Shown: positions 45,013 to 52,552, counted from the stretch's first letter. The stretch is 64,000 bases of DNA from Candidatus Coprousia avicola (GCA_018715125.1 DVMF01000041.1:1-64000), one strand, 5' to 3'. Made by a program: numbers and translations. Notes: generated by a model from the sequence alone, not told the origin.

Positions 45013-45036
45013 ATTACTTACTAACTAGTAAGTAAT
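45013..45036. promoter_or_regulatory. Perfect 24-bp palindromic operator (MFS-TetR)
   Basis: ATTACTTACT and AGTAAGTAAT flank AACT: a perfect inverted repeat with 10-bp arms. It lies just downstream of a minus-strand CATAAT -10 box (45047-45052), where a bound repressor would block MFS transcription. A degenerate second site, GTTAGTAACCAGTAATAAC (45114-45132), lies near the TetR gene. The TetR-family protein at 45202 is the obvious candidate. Confidence 0.75.
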
Positions 45037-45084
45037 TTCGTCTGCGATTATGCACCGCAAAGGGCAGACCGTCCGCCCCTCTGC

Positions 45085-45115
45085 GGTGAACGGTCGCGTT
45101 CTGTCGGTTAATGGT
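45085..45115 (-). promoter_or_regulatory. Tandem 21-bp-period repeat upstream of MFS operon
   Basis: GGTGAACGGT (45085-45094) and GGTTAATGGT (45106-45115) start exactly 21 bp apart. The proximal copy ends 10 bp upstream of the expected -35 position of the CATAAT promoter, and that -35 hexamer (CGGACG) is non-consensus, as expected for an activator-dependent promoter. A second weak pair sharing AAACG (45157 and 45178) is also 21 bp apart. The 304-bp gap holds nothing else recognisable. Confidence 0.6.
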
Positions 45116-45201
45116 TAGTAACCAGTAATAACTTGGGGAGGTGCTACCCTTTTCATAAACGGTTCTTAACCGTACTCAAACGACCGTAAGGACTGACGCC
45201 T

Positions 45202-45843
45202 ATGGCAGACCTGAAAAAACAGCCGGTCATCGCGGCGAAGAAGCGCAGCCAGGCGGCCGAGGACCGCCTGCATGAGATTGTGCTCGCCGCTGTCGATATC
45301 ATCAATGAGCGCGGCTACAACGGCATGTCGCTGCAAGCCGTCGCCAACCGTGTAGGCATCACGCAGGCAGGTGTCCTGCATTATGTGGGTAACAAGGAGG
45401 GCCTGCTCTTTGAGGTTATCGAGCACTATTACGACCGCTCGAGCACAGCAGAGGACTATCTCTCGCTTTTTAAGGTGGGCGGCCCGTTTGCGGGCAAGCG
45501 CCCCAAGATCCCCGAGTACATGCGCCTTCTGGTGGCAGAAAACGCGCACCAGCCCGAGATGGTCATGCTCTTTCAGATGCTCAACACCGAGGCCATCTCC
45601 AAGACGCACCCCGCGCACGCCTACTTTACGGACCGTACCCGACGGGCCACCGAGCGCGACAAGCATGTTTGGAGCGTGCCTGCGGGCGTCGACCCACAGC
45701 TCACGCTCTCGGTGGCACTTGCCGCGATGTACGGCCTCGAGGGCCGCTGGCTCGCACGTCCCGACGAGATCGACTACGAAGCCGAGTGGGCGCGTTTTGA
45801 GGACGTGCTCTTTCCCCTGCCGCTGTGGGAGGGGTATCGCTAA
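45202..45843 (+). CDS. TetR/AcrR-family transcriptional regulator
   Basis: 213 residues. The N-terminal helix-turn-helix is canonical: RLHEIVLAAVDIINERGYNGMSLQAVANRVGITQAGVLHYVGNKEGLLFEVI. The C-terminal ligand domain is TetR_C-like and not diagnostic. The start at 45202 follows AAGGACTGACGCCT. It is divergent from the MFS-DUF5060-GH78-ROK run and surrounded by palindromic sites, so it very likely represses that operon and perhaps itself. The inducer may be a plant glycoside or its aglycone, which would suit the TetR ligand pocket; this is inference. Confidence 0.9.
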   Translation: MADLKKQPVIAAKKRSQAAEDRLHEIVLAAVDIINERGYNGMSLQAVANRVGITQAGVLHYVGNKEGLLFEVIEHYYDRSSTAEDYLSLFKVGGPFAGKRPKIPEYMRLLVAENAHQPEMVMLFQMLNTEAISKTHPAHAYFTDRTRRATERDKHVWSVPAGVDPQLTLSVALAAMYGLEGRWLARPDEIDYEAEWARFEDVLFPLPLWEGYR

Positions 45844-45953
45844 GGGCGCTGCGAGGGGGATATCGCTAGAAGCAACCAAAAAAGCGCACGTCAGGGACGA
45901 TCGCGGGGCGGCTGTGCCACCCCGCTTCATGCTACCCCACGAGCAATGTTCAT

Positions 45954-46073
45954 CAAGGTAAGGAATTCACGTCGTCCCGCAAAGCAGGCACTTTATAGGC
46001 ACATTTTCTACCTGCAGGTTTAATGCGGGCAAGTCCGTGCTGCTTGCCAAAGTTTCTGGAATTCCTTACCTTG
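45954..46073. repeat. 120-bp element with perfect 15-bp terminal inverted repeats
   Basis: CAAGGTAAGGAATTC (45954-45968) and its exact reverse complement GAATTCCTTACCTTG (46059-46073) bound a 120-bp segment. Inside are nested shorter arms (CCCGC/GCGGG and GCAGG/CCTGC), so the whole can fold into a long interrupted hairpin. It lies in the 342-bp gap between the convergent TetR gene and the kinase gene. The segment is more AT-rich than its flanks and has no reading frame. It looks like a MITE-like or other non-autonomous palindromic element; a bidirectional terminator or structured RNA is the alternative. No flanking target duplication is obvious. Nothing else is seen in the gap. Confidence 0.6.
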
Positions 46074-46185
46074 GCGCATGTTTCACCACGGTGCTATGCC
46101 CCTAGCGCCGAAACATGAACAGATGCGGCACATTCCGTCGCCAGATCAGGCGAATCGCCATGACCTGGCGACAAGCCCGCGCCCG

Positions 46186-47676
46186 CTACCCTGCGAAGGC
46201 GATAGCCGCCTTGACGGCTCGGCGCCAGCCCTTGATGCGCGCGGTGCGATCGTTCTCATGCATCTTGGCGTCCCAGCCGGCACGCGGCGCCACGCTGCGC
46301 GCGACGTCTGCCGGATAGATCCCCAGCGCGATGCCCGCCGCCCATGCGGCACCGAGCCCGCTCATCTCGTCGTTGCCGGCAGCCACGATGGGAACGCGGA
46401 GCATATCCGCCAAGAACTGCATGAGATAGGGGTCGCGCGTGGGGCCGCCGTCGACGCGCAGCTCGGCCAGGTTCACGCCTGAATCGCGCTGCATGGCATC
46501 TGCCACGTCGAAGATCTGGAAGGCGATGCTCTCGACGGTCGCCCGCACAAACTCTGCGCGGCCCGTCGTGCGCGTCATGCCAAACACGGCCGCGCGCGCC
46601 TCGGAATTCCAGTGCGGCGCACCAAGGCCCGTGAAAGCGGGCACGAGGTATACGCGGCTCGCCGGGTTGGCGGCATAGGAGAGGTCGGTGGTCTCCGCCG
46701 GGCTCTCGATCATCTCCATGTCGTCGCGCAGCCACGTCTTGACGGCGCCGGCGTAGTTGATGTTGCCCTCGAGCACGTAGACCGTCTCGCCGCCCATACG
46801 CCAGCCGAGCGAGTTGGAAAGGCCCGTGTGAGAGCGCGAGAGCTCGTGGCCGACGTTCATCATCACGCTGGAACCCGTGCCGAGCGTCGCCTTGGCCTGT
46901 CCGGGCGCGTAGCAACCCTGGCCAAAGAGCGCGGCATGGCTGTCGCCGAGCACGCCGTGAATGGGCACAGGGGTCGGCAAGAAGCCGTCGAGGTCCGTCA
47001 TGCCAAAGCACGCATCGGAGTCCGTCACCTCGGGCAACCATGCGGGGTCAATGCCAAACAGGCGGCAGCAGCGCGTGGACCAGTTGAGCTTCTCGATATC
47101 GAAGAGCTGCGTGCGGCTCGCGTTGGAGTAATCGCAGCGGAACTCGACGCCATGGGTGAGCGTCCAGACGACCCAGGAGTCGATGGTGCCGAGATGCAGG
47201 TCGCCGGCACGGGCGATATCGCGCGCCTCGGGCACGTTCTCCATGATCCACGTCATCTTGGCCGCCGGGTAGTACGGCGAAAGCGTGAGGCCCGTGCGCT
47301 CGCGGATGACCTCGGGTGCGCCCTCGCGCTGTGCGATGCGGTCGCAGACCTCCTGAGCGCGCGAGCACTGCCACACGATGGCGTCGCACAGCGGCTCACC
47401 GGTGCGCGCGCTCCACGCCACCGTGGTCTCGCGCTGGTTGGATATACCGATGCCCGCGATATCCGCCGGATCGATCCCCTGCTCCTCCACGACGGCGCGC
47501 GCGACGGCCAGAACGTTCGCGGCGATCTCGGCGGGGTCATGGCTTACCCACCCCTCCTCGTTCACCTTCTGCTCATGAGCGCGGTCGGCGCGGTGGATAA
47601 GCCGGCCCGCCTCGTCGACAAGCAGGGCCTTGGTGCCCTGGGTGGACTGGTCGATGCCGATGATGTAGCGAGCCAT
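46186..47676 (-). CDS. FGGY-family carbohydrate kinase (glycerol kinase-like; candidate apulose kinase)
   Basis: 496 residues. The ATP fold opens with YIIGIDQSTQGTKALLVD. The FGGY segments WSARTGEPLCDAIVWQ, VLGDSHAALFGQGCYAPGQAKATLGTGSS, PAFTGLGAPHWNSEARAAVFGMTR and LRVDGGPTRDPYLMQF are all present. Overall it resembles glycerol kinase, but GDSHAALFGQ replaces the usual GDQQAALFGQ and the operon is not for glycerol. With a FucI-like isomerase and split transketolase directly upstream, phosphorylation of a ketopentose such as D-apulose fits better. Start follows CGAGGAGTTCCC. A 231-bp structured gap separates it from the transketolase gene. Confidence 0.85.
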   Translation of the reverse strand: MARYIIGIDQSTQGTKALLVDEAGRLIHRADRAHEQKVNEEGWVSHDPAEIAANVLAVARAVVEEQGIDPADIAGIGISNQRETTVAWSARTGEPLCDAIVWQCSRAQEVCDRIAQREGAPEVIRERTGLTLSPYYPAAKMTWIMENVPEARDIARAGDLHLGTIDSWVVWTLTHGVEFRCDYSNASRTQLFDIEKLNWSTRCCRLFGIDPAWLPEVTDSDACFGMTDLDGFLPTPVPIHGVLGDSHAALFGQGCYAPGQAKATLGTGSSVMMNVGHELSRSHTGLSNSLGWRMGGETVYVLEGNINYAGAVKTWLRDDMEMIESPAETTDLSYAANPASRVYLVPAFTGLGAPHWNSEARAAVFGMTRTTGRAEFVRATVESIAFQIFDVADAMQRDSGVNLAELRVDGGPTRDPYLMQFLADMLRVPIVAAGNDEMSGLGAAWAAGIALGIYPADVARSVAPRAGWDAKMHENDRTARIKGWRRAVKAAIAFAG

Positions 47677-47768
47677 GGGAACTCCTCGATTGCAGCCCGA
47701 TACGGCACGCGCGCCGCGGCGTGCGAGCTGCCGGCGCGGGCGGTGTGACGGGCGGTTGTGGTCAAAAT

Positions 47769-47838
47769 CGCGTTCGGGCAGATATGACGATTGAAATCGG
47801 ACGTTAGCGCGACTTCGTCCGAGTCTGCCCAGAACGCG
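47769..47838 (-). repeat. 70-nt structured palindrome between transketolase and kinase genes
   Basis: CGCGTTCGGGCAGA (47769-47782) pairs with TCTGCCCAGAACGCG (47824-47838) with one bulged base; inside, CGGACG (47798-47803) pairs with CGTCCG (47816-47821). The structure is interrupted by an asymmetric bulge and has no T-tract. It may set the relative level of the kinase mRNA. Confidence 0.5.
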
Positions 47839-47907
47839 TTGGCGATGGAGCGGGTCCGGCCGCCCAGGCGGCGGGGGAGATGCGGGCACGCTCCTTTTGC
47901 TCTCGGG

Positions 47908-48852
47908 TTACTTGCGGGCGATCACCGCGCGCGCAGCGTCCGCGATGCCGGCGGCATCGAGCCCGTAATGGGCAAAGACCTCAGCCGACGTACCGGTGAT
48001 AACGGGCGCATCCGGAAGCGACAGGCACGTGAGCGGGCACGGGCACTGGGCTCCCAGCACCTGGGCGACCATGGAGCCAAGGCCTCCGAAGGGCGAGGCC
48101 TCCTCGACGGTCACAACGGCACCGGCGCGCTCCGCGGCGCGCACAACGGCGTCCGCGTCGAGCGGCTTCACGCAGTACATGTCGATCACGGTCGCCTCGA
48201 CGCCCTCGGCCGCGAGCGCCTCGGCGGCGTCGAGGGCGGGGCGCACCATCTCGCCGCAGGCGATGATCGCAACGTCGGAGCCCTCGCGCACCCAGGTGGC
48301 GCGGTCCATCTCAAAGGGGCAGTCGTCCTCGGTGTAGACGTCCGCCACGGCGTTGCGGCCCACGCGGATGTAGGCAGGCTTATCGTCGGCGAGAAGCGCG
48401 GCGGCGAGCTTGCCGGACTGCCACTCATCGGAGGGCAGGTAGACGCGCATGTTGGGGATCGCGGCCATGGCGGCGATGTCCTGCGCGGAGTGGTGGCTCA
48501 TGCCGAGCGCGCCGTAGGAGACGCCGCCGGAGACGCCGAGCAGCTTGACGTTGGTGTTGGAGTAGGCGCAATCGACCTTGGCCTGCTCGTAGCTGCGGGT
48601 CGAGAGGAAGCACGCCGGGGATGCGACCCACGGCTTCTTGCCGCACGCCGCCATGCCGGCCGCCATGCTGACAGCGTCCTGCTCGGCGATGCCGGCCTCG
48701 ACGGCCTGCTCGGGATACGTATCGAAAAACGGCGTCATGGACGCGGAGCCGCGGGAGTCGGAGCACACGACCACCACGTCGCGGTCGCCCGCGGCGGCGG
48801 CCTCCATCAACACCTCGCAGATAACCTGCTTGTTCGCTTTCGTCTTCGCCAT
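47908..48852 (-). CDS. Transketolase, C-terminal subunit (split enzyme)
   Basis: 314 residues: the pyrimidine-binding and C-terminal domains of transketolase as a separate chain. VEAGIAEQDAVSMAAGMA contains the catalytic Glu57 that activates thiamine diphosphate; GVSYGALGMSHHSAQDIAAM and the C-terminal VVTVEEASPFGGLGSMVAQVL are also diagnostic. The start lies 5 bp after the stop codon of the N-terminal subunit, with AAGGAGG inside that gene, so the two are made in equal amounts. Split transketolases are often dedicated catabolic enzymes rather than the pentose-phosphate housekeeping one. The AptB-type subunit of the apulose-4-phosphate enzyme is a candidate identity. Confidence 0.9.
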   Translation of the reverse strand: MAKTKANKQVICEVLMEAAAAGDRDVVVVCSDSRGSASMTPFFDTYPEQAVEAGIAEQDAVSMAAGMAACGKKPWVASPACFLSTRSYEQAKVDCAYSNTNVKLLGVSGGVSYGALGMSHHSAQDIAAMAAIPNMRVYLPSDEWQSGKLAAALLADDKPAYIRVGRNAVADVYTEDDCPFEMDRATWVREGSDVAIIACGEMVRPALDAAEALAAEGVEATVIDMYCVKPLDADAVVRAAERAGAVVTVEEASPFGGLGSMVAQVLGAQCPCPLTCLSLPDAPVITGTSAEVFAHYGLDAAGIADAARAVIARK

Positions 48853-48857
48853 GGCGC

Positions 48858-49832
48858 TTAGGCCTCCTTAGCTTGAGGATTGACCGGGCAGTCGGCCGCG
48901 GGCGCAGGCGCGGTGGCGCCGGCGCGACCCGCGAGCGCGGCGACGGGCGCCGTTGCCTCGGCGCGGCCGCAGGCAAAGTCGAGCACGGGCACGTAGGCCT
49001 CACCCTGAGCGGCGGCCTGCGCATGCGCGGTAAGGTCCGCCGTGATCTGCGCGTACTCCTCGTCGTTGGGCAGATGATGATGCCAGCCCGCCTTGTTCTC
49101 CATCACGGGGCTGCCGAGACCCTTGACCGTATCCATGATGATGGCGGTCGGGCGGCCCTTGGTGGCGGCCGCCTCGGCAAATGCCGCCTCGAGCGCCGCG
49201 AGGTCGTTGCCGTTCACGCACACGGTGTGCCACCCAAAGGCCTGCCAGCGCTCCTCCTGGCTGTCGGCGCGCATAACGTCCTCGGTGTTGCCCGAGATCT
49301 GCAGGTGGTTGCGGTCGATGATGGCGCAGAGGTTGTCGAGCCCGTACGTGCCGCCGGCCATGGCCGCCTCCCAGATGGAGCCCTCGGCAAGCTCGCCGTC
49401 GCCCATCACGACATACGTACGGTACGCACGCCCGTCCATCTTGCCGGCAAGCGCCATGCCGGTGCCCACGGGAAGGCCGTGGCCGAGCGAGCCGGAGTTC
49501 ATCTCGATACCGGGGAGCTTGTTGTTGGGATGGCCGATGTAGGGGCTGCCGAACTTGGAGAAGCGCGCCTTGACGTCGGCAAGGTCGAGGTAGCCGTAGT
49601 GGCAGAGCACCGCGTAGTACGCCTCCATGGCGTGGCCCTTGGAGAGGAGGAAGCGGTCGCGGTCCGGGTCATCGGTGCGGTCGGCCGCCACGTTCATGAC
49701 CTTGCCGTACAGGAGCATGAGGGCGTCCATCACGCTCATGTCGCCGCCGATGTGACCGCCGCCGCCCGCCACGATGATGTCGACGGCATCCTGGCGCAGC
49801 TGCCAGCGCAACTGCTCGAGATTCTCAGTCAT
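48858..49832 (-). CDS. Transketolase, N-terminal TPP-binding subunit (split enzyme)
   Basis: 324 residues. The thiamine-diphosphate domain shows DIIVAGGGGHIGGDMSVMDALM, FLLSKGHAMEAYYAVL, GSLGHGLPVGTGMALAGK, and the binding motif GDGELAEGSIWEAAM ending IIDRNHLQISG. The last ~45 residues are an Ala/Pro-rich tail beyond the usual domain. Partner of the next gene; together they form one active transketolase. It begins 16 bp after the FucI-like gene with GAAGG before the ATG at 49832. If the substrate is apulose 4-phosphate, products with glyceraldehyde 3-phosphate would be dihydroxyacetone phosphate and xylulose 5-phosphate. Confidence 0.9.
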   Translation of the reverse strand: MTENLEQLRWQLRQDAVDIIVAGGGGHIGGDMSVMDALMLLYGKVMNVAADRTDDPDRDRFLLSKGHAMEAYYAVLCHYGYLDLADVKARFSKFGSPYIGHPNNKLPGIEMNSGSLGHGLPVGTGMALAGKMDGRAYRTYVVMGDGELAEGSIWEAAMAGGTYGLDNLCAIIDRNHLQISGNTEDVMRADSQEERWQAFGWHTVCVNGNDLAALEAAFAEAAATKGRPTAIIMDTVKGLGSPVMENKAGWHHHLPNDEEYAQITADLTAHAQAAAQGEAYVPVLDFACGRAEATAPVAALAGRAGATAPAPAADCPVNPQAKEA

Positions 49833-49848
49833 TATGCCTTCCCCTTTC

Positions 49849-51267
49849 TCACTCGCCGCGCAGGTAGGCGCGCACGTCTTCCTCAATGGGGTCGTAGAAG
49901 TCGGGCGTAACGCCGATGTACTTGCACGCCTCGTAGAGCACCGGCACCACGTTCTTGTGGATGCCCACCACGTGGTGGATGTAGGGGCCCTCGACGATCT
50001 TGGCCTCGAGGCGCTTCAAGTTCTCGACCTCGATCCAGAGATAGGTGCCCATGCCCTTGGGGCCGTCGATGCCGCGGGCGTTGCCCAGAAGCAGCGAGTA
50101 CTCGCCGTTATCACCGTCAAAGCGGGCGAGGGTGAGCTCGCCGTGCTTTGCCTCGGCCGTCAGCGCGCCGGGGTAATCGAACGCGAGCGGGTAAGTGAGG
50201 CGCGGCGTCTCGCACGCCACCGAGCACGGCCAGGGGCCGCAGTGCTGCAAAAGCTCGCCGTTCTCGTTGTCGGGATGACGAACGGTCCAGTCGGCAAAGA
50301 AGCTGCGCGTCTCCCCCATGCCGGCCGCCTCGACCATAAGGGCCGAGATGGCGCCGTGGATGTCGGTCTCGCAGACGACGGGGATCCCCATCTCGTTCAG
50401 GATGGCGTTGGCGGCGCAGGGCATGATGCCGAGCTCGTCTTGGAGCGCGTTCCAGCACTGGATGGCGCCGGCGTTGCAGCCGTACTTGTCAATCAGCGCC
50501 TTCATGCCGTTCGCAAGCGCCGCAACGGTGCGGGTCTGCTCCGTGGTGGTCTCAATCTTAAAGTGATCGGCCATCCAGGCGAGCGTGTCGTTGAGGTTGG
50601 CCTCGTCGGCCTCGGCGGCGCGCACGGCCTGGATGAGCTCGGTCATGGGCACCGGCGCAAGCTGGATGTTGAATTTCTCGAGCAGCTCGCCCTCGTTGAC
50701 CATCGTCGTCCAGAAATCGAAGGGACGCGTGGACATCTGCAGGACGCGGATGTGGCGGAACGTCTTGACGACGTTGCAGACCGCGAGGAAGTCGCGGACG
50801 CCGCGCTCGAACTCCGGGTCGGTAAGGCGGCAGTTGGTCATATAGGTAAACGGCACCTGGAAACGGCGCAGGACCTTGCCCGTGGCGAACAGGCCGCACT
50901 GCGTGTCGCGCAGGCGCGTGCCGTCCGGCTCAGGGCGCTCGTCACGCGGGCCCCAGAGGAGCACGGGCAGGCCCATCTCGCGCGCAAGGCGGGCGCAGAG
51001 GTACTCGGTGCCAAAGTTGGCGTGGCAGAGCATGATGCCGTCGACGCCCGCAGCGCGGAACTTGTCGACGATGGGCTGGATGTGGCTATCGTCGAAGAGC
51101 AGGCCCTCCTCGTTGATGTCATCGATATCCACGAAGTCGACGCCGAGCTCGCGCAGGCGATCGGCCGTGAGCCCGCGGAACTTGATGGCGTCGGGAGCGG
51201 AGAAGATGCTCCGGCGCGTGGGCACATAGCCCAGCTTGATGTGCGGTTTGGCTGCGGTAACGTTCAT
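49849..51267 (-). CDS. L-fucose/L-arabinose isomerase-family protein (candidate apiose isomerase)
   Basis: 472 residues. The N-terminal KLGYVPTRRSIFSAPDA and VDGIMLCHANFGTEYL match the Rossmann-like half of FucI/AraA-type aldose isomerases. GIPVVCETDIHGAISALM (295-312) carries the acidic metal-binding residues (Glu300, Asp302). The C-terminal barrel includes EGPYIHHVVGIHKNV with likely metal and substrate His residues. The family converts an aldose to a ketose. As first gene of a run with split transketolase and FGGY kinase, and with no aldolase or 4-epimerase, its substrate is probably not L-fucose or L-arabinose. D-apiose is proposed. The ATG follows GAAGGGGAGCGTC. Confidence 0.85.
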   Translation of the reverse strand: MNVTAAKPHIKLGYVPTRRSIFSAPDAIKFRGLTADRLRELGVDFVDIDDINEEGLLFDDSHIQPIVDKFRAAGVDGIMLCHANFGTEYLCARLAREMGLPVLLWGPRDERPEPDGTRLRDTQCGLFATGKVLRRFQVPFTYMTNCRLTDPEFERGVRDFLAVCNVVKTFRHIRVLQMSTRPFDFWTTMVNEGELLEKFNIQLAPVPMTELIQAVRAAEADEANLNDTLAWMADHFKIETTTEQTRTVAALANGMKALIDKYGCNAGAIQCWNALQDELGIMPCAANAILNEMGIPVVCETDIHGAISALMVEAAGMGETRSFFADWTVRHPDNENGELLQHCGPWPCSVACETPRLTYPLAFDYPGALTAEAKHGELTLARFDGDNGEYSLLLGNARGIDGPKGMGTYLWIEVENLKRLEAKIVEGPYIHHVVGIHKNVVPVLYEACKYIGVTPDFYDPIEEDVRAYLRGE

Positions 51268-51340
51268 GACGCTCCCCTTCTGACACGGGCCGTGCGCACG
51301 CGCGCGGCCCACCGGTCCCATCGTCGCCTATACTGTCTAC

Positions 51341-51358
51341 TAAACGTTTTACACGTTT
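51341..51358 (-). promoter_or_regulatory. LacI-type operator before the isomerase operon
   Basis: TAAACGTTTTA (51341-51351) is a near-perfect CG-centred palindrome. AAACGT and ACGTTT (51342-51347, 51353-51358) form a second overlapping inverted pair. On the minus strand the core TAAAACGTTT is identical to that in the xfp operator at 15191-15206. It lies about 75-90 bp before the isomerase start codon, near the probable promoter. Confidence 0.65.
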
Positions 51359-51383
51359 CAATGACCATTATGCCAATAATTAA

Positions 51384-51414
51384 GGTAAACGGTCGTATAA
51401 ACAGGATGAACGGT
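51384..51414 (-). promoter_or_regulatory. Tandem 21-bp-period repeat before the isomerase operon
   Basis: GGTAAACGGT (51384-51393) and GATGAACGGT (51405-51414) start exactly 21 bp apart, directly upstream of a minus-strand CATAAT box (51367-51372) and the LacI-type operator. The pair directly follows the terminator of the upstream LacI gene. Confidence 0.6.
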
Positions 51415-51455
51415 AAAAGAAAAAGCGGATGGTATCCAGACGATACCATCCGCTT
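51414..51455 (-). terminator. Strong terminator between LacI 2 and the isomerase operon
   Basis: On the minus strand AAGCGGATGGTATC pairs perfectly over 14 bp with GATACCATCCGCTT and is followed by TTTCTTTTACC. It lies 87 bp beyond the LacI stop codon, so the isomerase operon must have its own promoter. Confidence 0.9.
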
Positions 51456-51541
51456 ACCTCGTGCACGCCAACGCGCCCCACGGAGCAGGCGCCTGTCTCG
51501 CGAGCGCGCCGCCTGCGAAGGCGCAGACGACTCTGCGCGCC

Positions 51542-52552
51542 CTATCGGTCGCACACGCTCTTGCGCTCCACAAAGTAGGTGCTCACCAGCGTCTTGCAGG
51601 TATAGTTCTTGGGGTTGTTGACGTTGCCGATCAGACGCCGCACGGCGATCTCCCCCACCTCGTGCTTGAGCACGTGCACCGTGGTCAGCGGCGGTGTGGA
51701 GAACGCACCGAGCGACAGGTCGTCGAAGCCCACGATCGAGACGTCCTCGGGAACGCGAATGCCCGCCTCCGTCAGCGCGCGCATGGCGCCCACGGCCAGC
51801 ACATCGTTATCGGCGAAAAACGCCGTCGGCAGGCTATCGCGAGACACACGGGAAAGCCATGCGGCCATATCCCCGTACGCGCGCTCAAGCGTCGTCCCCA
51901 ACTCCACGCGCCACCTCGGATCGAAGCCGAGGCCCCCTTCTTCCAAGCCGCGGAAGAAGCCCCGCTCGCGCGCGCGGAAATTCTGGATGCGGAAGTCGCC
52001 CGACAGATAGCCGATGCTGCGATGGCCGCGCTCGACGAGATACTGCACCACGCGCAGCACCGACCCCTCGTTTGCCATGACCACGGCGTCGAAGTCGAAG
52101 CGGTCGCTCCAACCGTCGAGCACCACCATGCGGGCCGGGCAGGAGCGGAAGAGCTCGTAGTCCTCCTCGCCGAGCTCGGTGCCCAAAAGCACCACCGCCG
52201 ACGAGGGGTCGCCCACCAGCTCCGCCACCTGCGGGCGCACGGCATCGAGATCGGAGAAATCGAGCGAGACAAAGGCGGTGCCCATGCCGTGGCGGCGCGC
52301 CTGACGCTCCACGCCCTCGATGACGGAGGGGTGGAACGTGCTGTCATCCACGATAGCGCCGGTCTTGCGCGCAACCACGAATTTAATGGCATCGAGCTGC
52401 GAGGGGTGCTGGTACCCAAGGGATTTTGCCACCGAGCGAATCTTCTCGGCGGTCTCCTCGCTCACGTTGCGCTTATGGTTGAGCGCGTTGGAAACCGTCG
52501 CCGGGGAGAAGCCGGTCACCCGGCTGATCTCACGTACACTGACCTTGTGCAT
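51542..52552 (-). CDS. LacI-family transcriptional regulator (isomerase operon)
   Basis: 336 residues. Helix-turn-helix VSVREISRVTGFSPATVSNALNHKRNVSEETAEKI, hinge region, and a sugar-binding domain with ERGHRSIGYLSGDFRIQNFRARERGF and TAFFADNDVLAVGAMRAL are all typical. The ATG follows GCGAGGTGCCCT. It precedes the FucI-like, split transketolase and kinase genes on the same strand and is separated by a strong terminator, so it is probably their repressor acting at the CG-centred palindrome at 51341. It may also bind the similar xfp operators. Its own promoter region has a TATAAA box (52599-52604) and a tandem repeat. Confidence 0.92.
   Translation of the reverse strand: MHKVSVREISRVTGFSPATVSNALNHKRNVSEETAEKIRSVAKSLGYQHPSQLDAIKFVVARKTGAIVDDSTFHPSVIEGVERQARRHGMGTAFVSLDFSDLDAVRPQVAELVGDPSSAVVLLGTELGEEDYELFRSCPARMVVLDGWSDRFDFDAVVMANEGSVLRVVQYLVERGHRSIGYLSGDFRIQNFRARERGFFRGLEEGGLGFDPRWRVELGTTLERAYGDMAAWLSRVSRDSLPTAFFADNDVLAVGAMRALTEAGIRVPEDVSIVGFDDLSLGAFSTPPLTTVHVLKHEVGEIAVRRLIGNVNNPKNYTCKTLVSTYFVERKSVCDR

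Noticed and set aside
39507..45035. A plus-strand open frame of over 1800 codons opposite GH78, DUF5060 and MFS genes
   Set aside because: It is an antisense shadow caused by high-GC codon use. The minus-strand genes have clear families and binding sites; the plus frame shows no domain and is rich in Arg, His and Ala.
46186..47676. Plain glycerol kinase (glpK) for glycerol use
   Set aside because: Overall similarity is to glycerol kinases, but no glycerol facilitator, glycerol-3-phosphate oxidase or dehydrogenase is near, and the gene ends a ketose operon. The name was not assigned.
46186..51267. Sulfoquinovose sulfo-transketolase pathway
   Set aside because: That route also uses a split transketolase but needs no sugar kinase, and no sulfosugar isomerase, dehydrogenase or sulfonate exporter is seen. 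The FGGY kinase argues for a phosphorylated ketose instead.
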